Source of the DNA: Pollutimonas sp. M17
Lineage (GTDB): Bacteria > Pseudomonadota > Gammaproteobacteria > Burkholderiales > Burkholderiaceae_B
Length of the DNA: 64,000 bases
Direction of reading: 5' to 3'
Assembly: GCF_025836975.1 (NCBI RefSeq)
Contig: NZ_CP107548.1
Location: 3,348,001-3,412,000 of the forward strand
Position 1 is the first letter of the stretch. Each line of letters opens with the position of its first letter. Made by a program: the position numbers and the translations under genes. Of this stretch, positions 7,855 through 18,231 are shown one piece after another. The notes under the pieces were generated by a model that was not told the origin of the DNA, did no database searches, and saw only the letters and a list, made by a program, of their open reading frames with translations.

Positions 7855-8313
7855 TCAGCGGCCTGCTGGACGGCGGGGACGCTTGCCTTTACTGGCGCAC
7901 AGGGCATCGAAGTCGCCGGCAAGATCGGCCAGGCTGACAGCCTTGAGCCGGGCAACCAGCAGGGACTCCGCCTGCTGGAACGCCTCCTTCAGCGACGCAT
8001 TGACGACGCGCTCGACGCCGCATTCGGGATGTTCGTTATCGATGCCGATTGCAAATATCTTGGGCCCGCCTACCGCACGATGAATGTCCAGCAGCGTAAG
8101 TTCGCTCAGGTCGCAGGCAATGCTCCACCCGCCGCGGTGCCCTTTTTCGGACCGGACATAGCCGGCCCGCCGCAAGCCCGCCATCGTGCGCCGGACAACG
8201 GCAGCGTTGGTTGAGAGCATCCGGGCGATCTCTTCGGAAGTGAAAGGCTGATCGTGCCTGGCCATATGAAGCAGCACGTGCAACATGCGGGAGAGGCGGC
8301 TGTCTGTTCTCAT
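7855..8313 (-). CDS. Rrf2-family transcriptional regulator
   Basis: A 152-residue winged-helix protein: SRLSRMLHVLLHMA, FTSEEIARMLSTNAAVVRRTMAGLRRAGYVRSEKG with the recognition helix, then GGWSIACDLSELTLLDIHRAVG. Iron-sulfur members carry three clustered cysteines near residues 90-110; here only one is visible in that area (HPECGVERV). A cluster is therefore unlikely, and the protein resembles the single-cysteine or apo subgroup that senses thiol stress or small ligands. It lies 97 bp upstream of the thioredoxin-reductase-like gene on the same strand, its probable target. Confidence 0.9.
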   Translation of the reverse strand: MRTDSRLSRMLHVLLHMARHDQPFTSEEIARMLSTNAAVVRRTMAGLRRAGYVRSEKGHRGGWSIACDLSELTLLDIHRAVGGPKIFAIGIDNEHPECGVERVVNASLKEAFQQAESLLVARLKAVSLADLAGDFDALCASKGKRPRRPAGR

Positions 8314-8579
8314 TCGATTCCAGAATCAATGTGGCGTTTCGAATGCCTAAGCATACATGGGTCCCGAGACCGGCGACGCCAAGGGAGTCCCTTGGAATGA
8401 GTGGTGCAAGGGTTTGCGGTCCAGGCGTGCGATTTGGCAACCGGACTTCCTTGGCGTTCGTCGTTAAATCTCATCTAATTCATCATATCAATTCATAATA
8501 TCAACTGGCTTCAATTACCGTTGCGCCGGCGGCCAGGGCACTCACCAGACAGAACCGACTTATTTCCAGGAGCATATTC

Positions 8580-9482
8580 ATGACAGAACAAAAGCCACAT
8601 ATCGGCCTGATCGGCGTCGGCCTGATGGGGTCGGGCATCGCCGCCAGCCTGTTGCGCCACGGCTTTCCATTGACCGTGCTCGACCATCCGGGCAACCAGC
8701 CACTGGACGGCTTATTGGCCGCTGGGGCAAAGACCAGCCAACAGGCTGCGGATCTGGCCGCCGCAGTCGATATAGTCATCCTTTGCGTGACGGGCTCGCC
8801 CCAGGTGGAAGAAGTGCTTTTCCAGAAAGGCGGCGTGCTGGAGGGCCTGAGGCAGGGCGGCACGATCATCGACTGCTCCACCGCAATACCCTCCTCCACA
8901 CTGAAAATAGCCAAGGCGGTCCATGAAGCCGGCGGACGCTTCCTGGATGCTCCCATGACGCGTACCCCCAAGGAAGCCGCCGAAGGACGCTTGAACCTGA
9001 TCGTTGGAGGCGACCGCGAGGTTTTTGAAGATTGTTTGCCTGTGCTGCAGAGCTACGCCGAAAACATCGCCTATGCGGGCGGCGTTGGCTCCGGCCACCA
9101 GATGAAGTTGCTGCACAACTATGTGTCGCTGGGCTTCTCGGCCGTACTGGCCGAAGCGTCGGCATGCGCCCGCCAGACCGGCACGGACCCACAAACCTTC
9201 TGCGACATCCTTGCCGCAGGCGGAGGAGGAGGGGTCGTCCTGAACCGATTGCGCCCCTACATCGAATCGGAAGACCCTTCGGGTTTCCGCTTTTCAATGT
9301 CCAATGCACTGAAGGACATGGGCTATTACTGCACCATGGCCGAAGAACAAGGCTCCCAGGGCGCAATCGCCCTTGCAATCAAGGAGCTGTACGCGCAAGC
9401 GGCGCAGGCCGGGCTCGACCAGTCGCCGGTCCCTGTGCTTATCGACCACCTTTCCGGCCTGGCCACAAGGCAACCGGAATAA
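8580..9482 (+). CDS. NAD(P)-dependent 3-hydroxyisobutyrate dehydrogenase-family oxidoreductase
   Basis: A 300-residue beta-hydroxyacid dehydrogenase. It has the Rossmann loop IGLIGVGLMGSGIA (residues 8-21), the substrate-binding block FLDAPMTRTPKEAAEGRLNLIVGG, and catalytic lysine in GHQMKLLHNY. Relatives oxidise 3-hydroxyisobutyrate, tartronate semialdehyde, or similar short hydroxy-acids. The usual DAPVSGG motif reads DAPMTRT, which departs from the commonest HIBADH/GarR form, so the substrate is left open. It stands alone between the Rrf2 gene (divergent) and an aldo-keto reductase. Confidence 0.88.
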   Translation: MTEQKPHIGLIGVGLMGSGIAASLLRHGFPLTVLDHPGNQPLDGLLAAGAKTSQQAADLAAAVDIVILCVTGSPQVEEVLFQKGGVLEGLRQGGTIIDCSTAIPSSTLKIAKAVHEAGGRFLDAPMTRTPKEAAEGRLNLIVGGDREVFEDCLPVLQSYAENIAYAGGVGSGHQMKLLHNYVSLGFSAVLAEASACARQTGTDPQTFCDILAAGGGGGVVLNRLRPYIESEDPSGFRFSMSNALKDMGYYCTMAEEQGSQGAIALAIKELYAQAAQAGLDQSPVPVLIDHLSGLATRQPE

Positions 9483-9627
9483 AGGCACAAGAATGGCGCG
9501 CATCGCAACGGCTCGATTGGCGACCATGGAATCCTGTATGCCCTACAGTCGACAGCGGTGTTAACATCGGCTCCATCGTCGGCGTGGCAGCCGGCCTTGG
9601 CAGCAACCATTCCGTCGGAGCGCAAAC

Positions 9628-10677
9628 TTGAAATACCGCAAACTTGGCAACACCGACCTCGAGGTCAGCCTGATCGGCCTGGGCACCATGACCTGGGGCG
9701 AACAAAATACCGAATCCGAAGCCCATGAGCAGATTGATTACGCCCTGTCGCAAGGGGTGAACCTGCTGGATGCCGCCGAGATGTACCCGGTGCCCCCAAA
9801 GCCGGAAACACAAGGCCGTACGGAAACGTATATTGGCACGTGGCTGGCCAAGACGGGACGACGCAAAGACATCGTGCTGACCAGCAAGGTCTCGGGCCCC
9901 GCCACCGATCCGAAACGCCCCGGCCATATCCGTGGCGGCCAGACGCACCTGGACCGCAAGAACATGACCGAAGCGCTGGATGCCAGCCTGAAGCGCCTGC
10001 AAACCGACTATCTCGATCTTTACCAATTGCATTGGCCCGATCGCACCACGACTACATTCGGCCGTCCCAACTACCCATGGAAGGACGACGCCTACACCGT
10101 ACCCATCGAGGAAACCCTGGAAGTTTTGCAGGACTTCATCAAGGCCGGCAAGGTTCGCCATATCGGGGTGTCCAACGAAACACCCTGGGGCGTGGCGCAA
10201 TACCTGAAGCTTGCCGAAACACGAAATCTGCCTCGCATCGCGTCCATTCAAAATCCCTACAACCTGCTCAACCGCGTCTACGAGAACGGCCTGTCGGAAT
10301 TCAGCCATCTGGAAGGCGTGGGGCTGCTGGCGTACTCGCCATTGGGCATGGGCGTACTGGCAGGCAAATACCTGAACGGGGCTCGTCCAGATGGAGCCCG
10401 CATGACGCTGTTCACGCGCTTCGTCCGCTACTCTAGCCCTCAGGCCGAACGCGCCACCGCCGAGTACGTGCAGTTGGCACGCGAGCGGGGCTTGTCGCCC
10501 GCAGCCATGGCGCTGGCATTCGTGAACCAGCAGCCTTTCGTCACCAGCAACCTGATAGGCGCCACCCGGCTGGACCAGCTGAAAGAAAACATCGACAGCG
10601 TCGACCTGACCCTATCGGAAGACGTGCTGGATGCCATCCAGGCCATTCATCAGCGATACCCGAATCCGTCGCCTTGA
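9628..10677 (+). CDS. Tas-like NADP(H)-dependent aldo-keto reductase
   Basis: A 349-residue (alpha/beta)8 aldo-keto reductase. It starts MKYRKLGNTDLEVSLIGLGTMTWGEQNTE, and NTLLDAAEMY-type sequence (NLLDAAEMYP) supplies the catalytic Asp and Tyr. VLTSKVSG gives the lysine and YLDLYQLHWPDR the histidine. NLIGATRLDQLKENI near the C-terminus binds the NADP phosphate. The AEMYPVP and HWPDR blocks match the Tas subgroup. The start is a TTG at 9628 with GGAG 7 bases upstream; no in-frame ATG precedes it. The substrate is unknown; Tas-type enzymes reduce assorted aldehydes and ketones. Confidence 0.9.
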   Translation: MKYRKLGNTDLEVSLIGLGTMTWGEQNTESEAHEQIDYALSQGVNLLDAAEMYPVPPKPETQGRTETYIGTWLAKTGRRKDIVLTSKVSGPATDPKRPGHIRGGQTHLDRKNMTEALDASLKRLQTDYLDLYQLHWPDRTTTTFGRPNYPWKDDAYTVPIEETLEVLQDFIKAGKVRHIGVSNETPWGVAQYLKLAETRNLPRIASIQNPYNLLNRVYENGLSEFSHLEGVGLLAYSPLGMGVLAGKYLNGARPDGARMTLFTRFVRYSSPQAERATAEYVQLARERGLSPAAMALAFVNQQPFVTSNLIGATRLDQLKENIDSVDLTLSEDVLDAIQAIHQRYPNPSP

Positions 10678-10754
10678 CGGCTGATGGGTGCAGCGTTACA
10701 GCAAAGTGTGGCATTCAGGCCGGCCTGAAGATGCTTGATCGCTGCACAGGCTGA

Positions 10755-11921
10755 TCAGGCGGGCAGCATGACGCGATTGCGGCCAAACCGCTTGGCCTCA
10801 TAAAGCAGGCTGTCCGCCCGATCCATGAGCGTATACAGCGTATCGGTCAGTCTGCCCGACGCGACGCCTATGCTCGCCGTTACCCTGTGCGTGTGCGGCA
10901 GGCCAGGAAACTGGTTTGTGGCGAGGCTCACGCGTATTCTTTCCGCGAGGTCGCGCGCGCCGAGAATATCGGTTGCCGGCAGCAAGATGGCGAACTCTTC
11001 GCCACCGATGCGGCCGGCGATATCGCCCGCCCGAATCGTACGCCGGATGATCCGCCCTACCTCGGCCAGCACCGCGTCTCCCACCGCATGGCTGTACGTA
11101 TCGTTGATCAGTTTGAAGTCATCCAGATCCACCAGCAGCAGGCTGGCGGCGGCCCTGTCGGCGGTGCGCCGGTTCAGCGCAGGCTGCGCATGGCTTAAAA
11201 AGCCGCGCCGATTCAAGATGGTTGTCAACATATCGTGATCGCGATCACTCCGCAAATCCGCGATTTTCTTCTCCAGAACGCCTATCAGCAATAAAACCGA
11301 CAACACGACGATAAAGAGCACGGAAACAAGATGCGTTGCAGCCCAACCTGCCACCTGGTCGACACCGGCCGCCTCGCTTCGTATCGACGCCACGGACAGG
11401 CGTATCGCATACAAGAACAGGCTGATCATGAAACTGGTGTAAACCCAATAGAGCGCCCGATTGGTGAACGTGCCTCGCCGAAGCACACCTATTTTGGACC
11501 ATGCCAGCAGCAGCATCAGGCCGCAGCCAAGATTCAGGATGTGCATCCGCGTCGCGAGCTGAGGACTGACATAGCAGAAGTACAGCTGACCGACGACTAT
11601 TAAGGAAAACACGGTGGCGTAGAGAACCGGCCTGAAGTTTCTTTCGCGCGCCCGGCACACAAATCCGTTCGCCAGCAGCCAGGCACTGAGCGAGTAAAAG
11701 AGGCTTGCCAGCACGCTGCTGATACCGAGGCCACGCGTAACAAACAAACCTTCAAGGGCTGCACCGCCTGCAAAGCACGCAAAGGCGGCGGCCTGGTACA
11801 GCACACAGCGTTGTCTGCCGTGCTTGCGCCATAGCCACATAAAGCATGAAGCAAACAGCAGGGCCAGCGTCGGCCCGAGCAGCATCAGGGCCTGCTCCGC
11901 ACTAACAGGTTGGAATTTCAT
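10755..11921 (-). CDS. Membrane diguanylate cyclase coupled to pgaD
   Basis: A 388-residue protein. The first 220 residues contain about six or seven hydrophobic helices, a membrane sensor of no family I recognise. A GGDEF domain follows, with the active site GRIGGEEFAILLP and, five residues upstream, RAGD, an intact RxxD inhibitory site. It should therefore make c-di-GMP and be product-inhibited. The ATG (11919-11921) overlaps the pgaD TGA as ATGA and has no ribosome site of its own. This implies translational coupling to the poly-GlcNAc export operon. PgaCD synthases are activated by c-di-GMP, so local supply to the synthase is an attractive inference. Confidence 0.9.
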   Translation of the reverse strand: MKFQPVSAEQALMLLGPTLALLFASCFMWLWRKHGRQRCVLYQAAAFACFAGGAALEGLFVTRGLGISSVLASLFYSLSAWLLANGFVCRARERNFRPVLYATVFSLIVVGQLYFCYVSPQLATRMHILNLGCGLMLLLAWSKIGVLRRGTFTNRALYWVYTSFMISLFLYAIRLSVASIRSEAAGVDQVAGWAATHLVSVLFIVVLSVLLLIGVLEKKIADLRSDRDHDMLTTILNRRGFLSHAQPALNRRTADRAAASLLLVDLDDFKLINDTYSHAVGDAVLAEVGRIIRRTIRAGDIAGRIGGEEFAILLPATDILGARDLAERIRVSLATNQFPGLPHTHRVTASIGVASGRLTDTLYTLMDRADSLLYEAKRFGRNRVMLPA

Positions 11922-12355
11922 AGGGGCATCGATGGGAAGCTGCGCTGTGAAATCTCCACTATGCCGCCTTGGGCATCGTGGTGAATGGTCGCTATCTTGG
12001 TGGCGCCCAGGCCGTCCACCTCCTGCGGAGTCAGCGCAAAGCTGCGCGCCAGATGCCCTATTCCCACCGCCTGGAGCGGCTTGCGGCGATCCAGGCCTTT
12101 GAAGCGCCAGTGGTTGTATAGCGCCCAGGAAATCAGGATCGCGGCGTTGAGCGCGGCAAGGGCGGCGTAGGCGGACAGCGTAGCCAGTGTGGGCAAAAAG
12201 GGCAGCAGCAATGGTGATTGCGGTCCCCGCTCCGCGCCATGCACGATGGCCAGGATGCCGGTGCCGAACAGATAAAGAAACCCGGCCCACCCGATGATGG
12301 TCAGGATCGCGTCAAACAGAAGGCCGGCGCGGGAACGTGTGGTAGTGATGATCAT
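11918..12355 (-). CDS. pgaD: PgaD, poly-beta-1,6-GlcNAc synthase accessory subunit
   Basis: A 145-residue protein with two membrane helices: residues about 10-35 ([19 protein letters not shown]) and 55-85 ([20 protein letters not shown]). The second is followed by [16 protein letters not shown], the conserved YNxxRF-type segment of PgaD, and a cytoplasmic tail. With PgaC it forms the inner-membrane synthase complex whose assembly depends on c-di-GMP. The start at 12355 overlaps the pgaC stop (ATGA); the frame is open upstream, but those residues lie inside pgaC. Its 3' end overlaps the diguanylate cyclase start. Confidence 0.88.
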   Translation of the reverse strand: MIITTTRSRAGLLFDAILTIIGWAGFLYLFGTGILAIVHGAERGPQSPLLLPFLPTLATLSAYAALAALNAAILISWALYNHWRFKGLDRRKPLQAVGIGHLARSFALTPQEVDGLGATKIATIHHDAQGGIVEISQRSFPSMPL

Positions 12356-13689
12356 GATGCGTCTGAAGACTTGATACCCCGGTCGGGACTGGTCCAGCGC
12401 GCGCGCCGGGCTCGTCTGCGGAGCATGACTTTGGGAAAACTGATTAGCGTCGTGAACAGGCTTACCATCCAATAGGCTAGCGGATACCAAACAACCCAGA
12501 ACAGGGAACGCAGCAAACGGGATTCGTAGCGTGAATCGATCAAGAGGCTGACCGCGAATTGCAGCAGGCACACCATGGCCAGCATCATGCCGGTAAATGC
12601 GGGGGGCAGCAGATTGGCAATATGCAGATTGTTGGGCAAGGGAGTGAACTGATTGATTACCCAAAGCGCAATGGATATGGCGAACGCGAAGGCCCACAAT
12701 GTTGACAAGCCGAACTCCACCATCAGCGGCCACAGGCGCCGGTGCCTCCATATCCAGATCGAACGCAGGTTCTTGAGGAAGACCTCGGCGCCTCCCTGGG
12801 CCCAGCGCAAGCGCTGTTTCCATAGCCCCCGCAGCGTCTCTGGCATCAGGATCCAGCACAGGGCGCGCGGCTCATAAAAAATCGACCAGTGATCAAGCTG
12901 AAGCTTCCAGCTGATATCGATGTCTTCAGTGATCATGTCCAGGCTCCAGTAGCCCACCCGGTCCAGCGCCGTTCGGCGAAATGCGGAGACTACGCCGGAG
13001 ACGGTGAACACCTTGCCATATACTCGCTGGGTACGCTTGATCAACCCGATGATCGACGAAAACTCCCCCACCTGGACACGGCCTATCAGCGTCGACCTGG
13101 TGCGGATACGCGGGTTCCCCGTGACGGCTCCTACGCGGGGATGCGCCATCAAGGGTGCCACCATGAACACGGCCGCGTCCGGGTCGAGCACCGCGTCGCC
13201 ATCGATGCAAACCAGATACTCGCTTCTGGCGACCAATGCGCCCATGCGCAGGGCCATGGCCTTGCCTTGATTGCGCCCCAGATGAATGACGCGCAACCTA
13301 TCATGCCGAGCGGCAAGGCGATTGAGCATCTCGCCGGTGCCGTCCGATGAGCCGTCGTTGATGGCGATCACCTCGATATGCGGGTAGCGCTGGGCCAGCG
13401 CCGCCATCAAGGTCTCCTCGCCATGCTCGACTTCGTTATAACAAGGCACCAAAATCGATATCAGCGGCTGGCCGGGCAGTTCCGGTACCTGCTGAGCTTC
13501 GCCGCGGGACCAGTGGCGTTCCCAGTGCCACCAGAAATACAGGCCGCCGGAAATCCATAAACCCGACATCAGCAGAGGGTAGAAGAACACAAAGCCAAGC
13601 AAGGCCTCGCTGGTGAGCACGAACGTGAACCCGAGGGGCACGCCCAGCACCAGGCATAGTATGAATAAGGCAAACAGGCGATCAATCAT
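12352..13689 (-). CDS. pgaC: PgaC, poly-beta-1,6-N-acetylglucosamine synthase (GT2)
   Basis: A 445-residue inner-membrane glycosyltransferase. Two N-terminal helices (about 1-50) precede a GT2 domain with [18 protein letters not shown], the metal-binding [12 protein letters not shown], the acceptor-site [11 protein letters not shown] and the product-site QRLRWAQGG. Three or more C-terminal helices follow. This is the full D, DxD, TED, QxxRW set of processive synthases, so it should polymerise UDP-GlcNAc and push the chain across the membrane. It overlaps pgaB by 4 bp (ATGA) upstream and pgaD by 4 bp downstream. The length is normal. Confidence 0.95.
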   Translation of the reverse strand: MIDRLFALFILCLVLGVPLGFTFVLTSEALLGFVFFYPLLMSGLWISGGLYFWWHWERHWSRGEAQQVPELPGQPLISILVPCYNEVEHGEETLMAALAQRYPHIEVIAINDGSSDGTGEMLNRLAARHDRLRVIHLGRNQGKAMALRMGALVARSEYLVCIDGDAVLDPDAAVFMVAPLMAHPRVGAVTGNPRIRTRSTLIGRVQVGEFSSIIGLIKRTQRVYGKVFTVSGVVSAFRRTALDRVGYWSLDMITEDIDISWKLQLDHWSIFYEPRALCWILMPETLRGLWKQRLRWAQGGAEVFLKNLRSIWIWRHRRLWPLMVEFGLSTLWAFAFAISIALWVINQFTPLPNNLHIANLLPPAFTGMMLAMVCLLQFAVSLLIDSRYESRLLRSLFWVVWYPLAYWMVSLFTTLISFPKVMLRRRARRARWTSPDRGIKSSDAS

Positions 13690-15725
13690 GGAGCTGGATA
13701 CCAGTTAACGGAAATGGCAGGGCGGATGTCCCGCAGCCTGGGTTGATCTGTGGCGTAGTCGTCGGGGTAGTAGCCGAAACTTCGGGCACCGCGCAGCTGC
13801 AGCCGCTTCATCCAGCCCGCCAGGATGCCAGTGTCGACGGGGGTGGCTTCAGGCCGCCCTGGGCCAATGCGCCAATCCCGGCTCTGGAGTTCAAAAACAG
13901 TGCGGTTCAAAGCATCCGGGCGGCTTTGGGCGACGGCGTCGACCAACTGGTCCAGCCAGGCGTGCTCCTGTCCCGAAGGAACGTTCTCCATCAGGGGCAT
14001 GGCCATGGGCGCCGTCCAGTCATACGCTTCCAGGAAGTCATCGAGATTCTGGGCGAACCAGGTTTCGCTTTCGGGTTGCAGTATGGGAGCCGCGAAGATG
14101 TTGCGGGCAGTCTTCAGCTTGGGACCACGGATGGCGCGGACCCGGTCAGCCAGCTGGACCGTGAAGTCGACAAGGTAGCGGCTCTTGAAACGCGTCCAGC
14201 GCCGTAGCATGGCCGGGTCCGCTCGCAGCCGCTCGATGCTGTCAGGCAGACCGGCCTCGCGGTAGGCGGCAAGCGCGGCCGGGCTTGCGTCTTCGAAGTC
14301 GCTCAGAAGCGCATCGTCATGGAACAAGATGCCATCGAAAAAGGCATGGCGGGCAAGATCTTCATAGAGTTCACCGATGCGCGCACGGGCAAGGGGGTCG
14401 AATGGAGACAGACGCTGGTACTGGCCGGCATCCGGCATGGGTGACGCCTGGGGATCAGCCGGATCCCAGCGCGTGACGTGCGCTATGCCGGCATCGAGAT
14501 CGAAGGAGAGCACCGGCATCCAGGCATAGACCTCGATATCGGCACGGTTGCGCAGTTGCCATGCCGCTCGATTGAAGAGGTCGGCGCGCATCGGCAGCAA
14601 GCGATTGGGAAAGTACAGCGACCTCACTGTACCGTCGCCCTGTGGGTCGGCGAAGGCCTGCAGGAATACGGTATTGACCCGCATGTCCTTGATACGTTGC
14701 ACCAGCTCCCCCAGATTGCGCTCCATCTGAGCCGGATCGGCATCGTAGACATAGTCCAGATCCACGTGAGCGACTCGCATGAGGGGCCTTGCCTCCATGC
14801 CGGCGATGCTGTCCGCAAATGCACGAAGCTGCGGATCGTTGGCCAGCAGCATGCGCGGCGTGGACATGAGCCTGCCCACTTGAGCCGGGCCGTCTTCCAG
14901 CGTAAGCGCAAGCTCGTAGCCGTTGGCAGCCACAACCCGCAGCGCGCTTCCGCCTTCAGCGCCATACGGCCAGACCCAAACCCGCGGCGGCTTGCCTGTG
15001 GCCTTCAGTATTTTGCGGGTAATCCGGACCACGTCCCGGTCCAAGCGGCGCATGAACGCTGTGTCGGTCTCGTAGCTTCCGGTGCTGCCGTCATAAGTAC
15101 GAATGGCAGCGGCCGGCTGAGTATTGCCTTGTGGATTGGCGCTGGCGCCATAATGCGATGCGTCGGTGTGCGCCGCGATCTCCACCAGGCCCGAGCGTGA
15201 AATCTCAGTGATCTGCGGCCAGGTCAGAAAACGGCTTCGCGCCGTCATGGCTCCGCCGAAATCCACCTTCTGATCTATGGGCGTGTCCATCCACACACCT
15301 ACCGGCGCCAGCACGGCAGGCCAGTCGAATGCCTTCAGCACAGGCAACACACGCGTATAGAAACTGCGGTAGCCGTCGTCGAAACTGAGCAGCACGGCAC
15401 GCGCTGGCAGCGGCTTGCCTCCCTGGCGCGCTTCGATGATCTGATCGACCGATACAGCCTGATAGCCGTTCTCGCGTAGCCAGGTAAGTTGTTCAACAAG
15501 CTTATCGGTACGAACGCTCAGGTAGGCCTGATCCGGGTCCTGGTCTTCCACATCGTGGTAGGCCAATGCGAGAAAGTGGTTTTCCGGCCAGGGCTGGTCG
15601 CGTTGCGCGACCGGCCGCTCGTTCGGGGCGACATAGACGGGGATGTCTTTGGCACATGCCGACATCAACACAAGGACGAGCATCAGCAGGCCGGCCAGAA
15701 GAATACGATTACAGTGACTGTGCAT
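13686..15725 (-). CDS. pgaB: PgaB, poly-beta-1,6-GlcNAc N-deacetylase / glycoside hydrolase lipoprotein
   Basis: A 679-residue lipoprotein with signal [16 protein letters not shown] (lipobox cysteine about 24). The N-terminal CE4 deacetylase has [16 protein letters not shown] (metal and catalytic aspartates) and [10 protein letters not shown] (the histidine pair). The C-terminal GH13-like / GH153 domain (from about 330) begins [22 protein letters not shown] and has [12 protein letters not shown]. PgaB partly de-N-acetylates and trims the polymer in the periplasm so that PgaA can export it. Start 15725 puts the signal peptide at the N-terminus, 7 bp after pgaA. A start at 15755 would add ten residues. 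Confidence 0.94.
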   Translation of the reverse strand: MHSHCNRILLAGLLMLVLVLMSACAKDIPVYVAPNERPVAQRDQPWPENHFLALAYHDVEDQDPDQAYLSVRTDKLVEQLTWLRENGYQAVSVDQIIEARQGGKPLPARAVLLSFDDGYRSFYTRVLPVLKAFDWPAVLAPVGVWMDTPIDQKVDFGGAMTARSRFLTWPQITEISRSGLVEIAAHTDASHYGASANPQGNTQPAAAIRTYDGSTGSYETDTAFMRRLDRDVVRITRKILKATGKPPRVWVWPYGAEGGSALRVVAANGYELALTLEDGPAQVGRLMSTPRMLLANDPQLRAFADSIAGMEARPLMRVAHVDLDYVYDADPAQMERNLGELVQRIKDMRVNTVFLQAFADPQGDGTVRSLYFPNRLLPMRADLFNRAAWQLRNRADIEVYAWMPVLSFDLDAGIAHVTRWDPADPQASPMPDAGQYQRLSPFDPLARARIGELYEDLARHAFFDGILFHDDALLSDFEDASPAALAAYREAGLPDSIERLRADPAMLRRWTRFKSRYLVDFTVQLADRVRAIRGPKLKTARNIFAAPILQPESETWFAQNLDDFLEAYDWTAPMAMPLMENVPSGQEHAWLDQLVDAVAQSRPDALNRTVFELQSRDWRIGPGRPEATPVDTGILAGWMKRLQLRGARSFGYYPDDYATDQPRLRDIRPAISVNWYPAP

Positions 15726-15732
15726 GATTGGG

Positions 15733-18231
15733 TCAGAAGCGATAATTAAGATCAAAGACGATGCGCAGCTCCCGCTCGCGCTCCCCGTCGTAAGGCCGGC
15801 TGATACCGGTCAGCATTACGCCCATATCCAGCACATCGTTGCTGCGATAGCGCTGGCCGTAGCCCAGTGCCAGCACGCCGCCGGAGCCATGGCCGCGCTG
15901 GCTGTACCCACCGGCTGCCACCGTGCCGACCTGTTCCCATATGGTTTCGTAATGCCTGTACAGCGTGTGCGTTGCGCGCAGCCCCGGCAGAATCATGAAA
16001 TCGGAGCGCGGATTGAAGTAAGGCACATCGCTGCCCCCACTATTGCGCTGCGCGGCGATCTCCAATGTGCCGTCAAGCTTTAAATGCGGACTGGTGTAAA
16101 GGCGCTCTCTGCCTTGCACGCTCAGGCCGTGCCGATCGTTGCCGTCACTGAAATGGGAGAACGAAGCCGATAGTCTCCATTCGCGCTGCTCGTGAGGGCG
16201 CCAGCGTACGTACGCCTCGGCGCTATTGGATGAAATATCGCTGTGCAGGGCACGCAACGGCGTATTGCGGGACATTGCCTCGCCCGTGGCACCCAGTTGC
16301 CAGTGATCATCCACGTCATAATCGACTGTCAGCCTTAGACCGGGTTTTGCACCGTGCCCATAGTTGTGGGACGACACTTCGCCTTCGACGACAAGGTCTC
16401 GGCCGCGCCACTGCGCGCCCGCGCGCAGCCATCGGTAGTTCGCCTCGCCTTCATCGAAGTTCCCCCGGCCATAGCCCCCGCCCCCGAAAATCCGCCAGTT
16501 GTAATCGATCGGGGAGGAATAGACGACTGTGTCGATGCCAAGATCATGGCCGCCGTACACCGGGCTGTCGTTGGCCAGGCCCCGATAGCCGTTTACCTGG
16601 AGTTCGGGTTTGTTGTGGACCTCCCACTCTCTGCGCAGCCTGCGCACGTCCAGGCCCTCGGGATAGCGCTCATGCGTGTCGCGGCTCAATGCTTCGGCCT
16701 GACGCCATTCCTGAAGGTCCATGGCTGTAAATCCCTGCCCGTTCTCGACCACCACGCTACGCGGCGTAAGGGTTTCGGCCATTTTGAGCATGCGTTCGGA
16801 AGAACGAGGCAGCAGCCTTGCCCGATATACCGCCGCCAGGTCGGCGCGCAAGCCCGTATGGTTAGGGGCACCGCTAATCATCTCTTCCAGTTGCCGCTGC
16901 GCCGCCGGCGTGTCATCAGCCTGCAGCCGCGCGGCGGCTTCCAGGCGGCGGCTCTGCAGGTACAGATCGTTGGGCATGCGCATGGCCAGGCCCTTGTGAT
17001 ACAGCCAGGGGGCATAATGCGGCCCCGACTCGTGAAGCACGCCGCCCGCATCGCCGAACTGTTCATTTTCAGCATAGGCGTAGTACAGCCCGCTTTCAGT
17101 GTTGAACTTTTCCACCGTGCCGGCCCGCCCTGTATCCGGGCGTTGAGCCAGCCGGCGATAGAGCTGGGCCGCCTTGTCCGGATGGCGCTCATACAAGTAG
17201 GCGGACGCGACATCGCCCAGGGCATAGCCAGGCACAAGCACACCTTCGGCCGACAGCGCCTCGTACTCACGTATCACATCCTTCATGCGCACCCGTGAAT
17301 GCAGCGCACTCAGCCGGTCGATACGCACCCGGGTGATATCCGGGCGCGTATCGGGTCCGCGCTTGCTCCAGTCTTCGATCAACGCCTCGTAACGAGCCAA
17401 CGCCCGGTCGGCGATCACAAAGCGCTCGGACTCGGTGCGCGATGGCATCGCGGAGATCCGAACTTGTTCCGCTACGGCATCCGCCTCCAGCCCGCGCATA
17501 TAGGCTTCGCTGAGCAGTCCCGGATGCTTGCGCGCTTGCTCCAGAGCGCTGGCGGCCAGGCGGGCGCGGCTCAAGGCAAAGACATATTCGCGCTGCACGC
17601 GCTTGCTGCCCGCTGCAATCTTCACCGCCTGGTCAGTATGAAATAAGGCTTCGTAGGGCTTTCCGTTATGCGTGTATACGTAGGCCAGCGCCAGCTTCAG
17701 GTCGGTATCCCGCGGGCGCTGCCTGATCTGGGCCAAACCGGTTTGCAAGGCGTCGTCGGCGCGGCCGGCATCCGACAATGTCATGATTTCGCCTGCCGCA
17801 AATTCCGCCACACGCGGATAGCGTGCAGCGCCTTTGCGAAACAACGCGATCGCCTGTGGCCAGAGCCGCTGGCCGCGATAGCCACGCGCGGCTGCCAACA
17901 GCACATCGGCAGGCACGATGCGACCCGCGGGTATAGCCTCGTAAACCGTCACCACTTCGTCCGGACGGCCCGCCCAGCCCGCAATGATGATGCGATCGTA
18001 CACAGAACGGAAGCTGGCCCCGGGCTCATGCTTGCGCAGCATTTCCAGCGCCGGCCCATAGTCGCCTGCGCGCGCCCTGGTGATCAGACGGTCATATTCC
18101 GGCGGGAGTTCAGCCAGTGCAGGATGCGGCATGCTCCATAGCGAGGCTGCGCATATGCTTCCAATCATGCAGGCTTGCCATCCGGCCCGCAGGCGGCATG
18201 AATAATTCGAACGTTTTCTGAAGAAGAGCAT
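15733..18231 (-). CDS. pgaA: PgaA, poly-GlcNAc export porin
   Basis: An 832-residue outer-membrane exporter. A signal sequence ends near PHPALAELPP. A TPR superhelix (about 40-520: repeated AALEMLRKHEP, AIALFRKGAARYP, ALAYVYTHNGKP) binds deacetylated polymer in the periplasm. A 16-strand barrel from about 530 ends with the outer-membrane signature LRIVFDLNYRF. It is the first gene of pgaABCD-dgc. The 5' start is less certain: the first ATG gives a long basic leader, and an internal ATG at 18168 also leaves a usable signal peptide. Neither has a strong ribosome site. Confidence 0.92.
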   Translation of the reverse strand: MLFFRKRSNYSCRLRAGWQACMIGSICAASLWSMPHPALAELPPEYDRLITRARAGDYGPALEMLRKHEPGASFRSVYDRIIIAGWAGRPDEVVTVYEAIPAGRIVPADVLLAAARGYRGQRLWPQAIALFRKGAARYPRVAEFAAGEIMTLSDAGRADDALQTGLAQIRQRPRDTDLKLALAYVYTHNGKPYEALFHTDQAVKIAAGSKRVQREYVFALSRARLAASALEQARKHPGLLSEAYMRGLEADAVAEQVRISAMPSRTESERFVIADRALARYEALIEDWSKRGPDTRPDITRVRIDRLSALHSRVRMKDVIREYEALSAEGVLVPGYALGDVASAYLYERHPDKAAQLYRRLAQRPDTGRAGTVEKFNTESGLYYAYAENEQFGDAGGVLHESGPHYAPWLYHKGLAMRMPNDLYLQSRRLEAAARLQADDTPAAQRQLEEMISGAPNHTGLRADLAAVYRARLLPRSSERMLKMAETLTPRSVVVENGQGFTAMDLQEWRQAEALSRDTHERYPEGLDVRRLRREWEVHNKPELQVNGYRGLANDSPVYGGHDLGIDTVVYSSPIDYNWRIFGGGGYGRGNFDEGEANYRWLRAGAQWRGRDLVVEGEVSSHNYGHGAKPGLRLTVDYDVDDHWQLGATGEAMSRNTPLRALHSDISSNSAEAYVRWRPHEQREWRLSASFSHFSDGNDRHGLSVQGRERLYTSPHLKLDGTLEIAAQRNSGGSDVPYFNPRSDFMILPGLRATHTLYRHYETIWEQVGTVAAGGYSQRGHGSGGVLALGYGQRYRSNDVLDMGVMLTGISRPYDGERERELRIVFDLNYRF

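Noticed and set aside
10714-10729. 16-bp palindrome TTCAGGCCGGCCTGAA between convergent genes
   Set aside because: It could be a bidirectional terminator, but it is short, without T runs, and this length is unremarkable in high-GC DNA.
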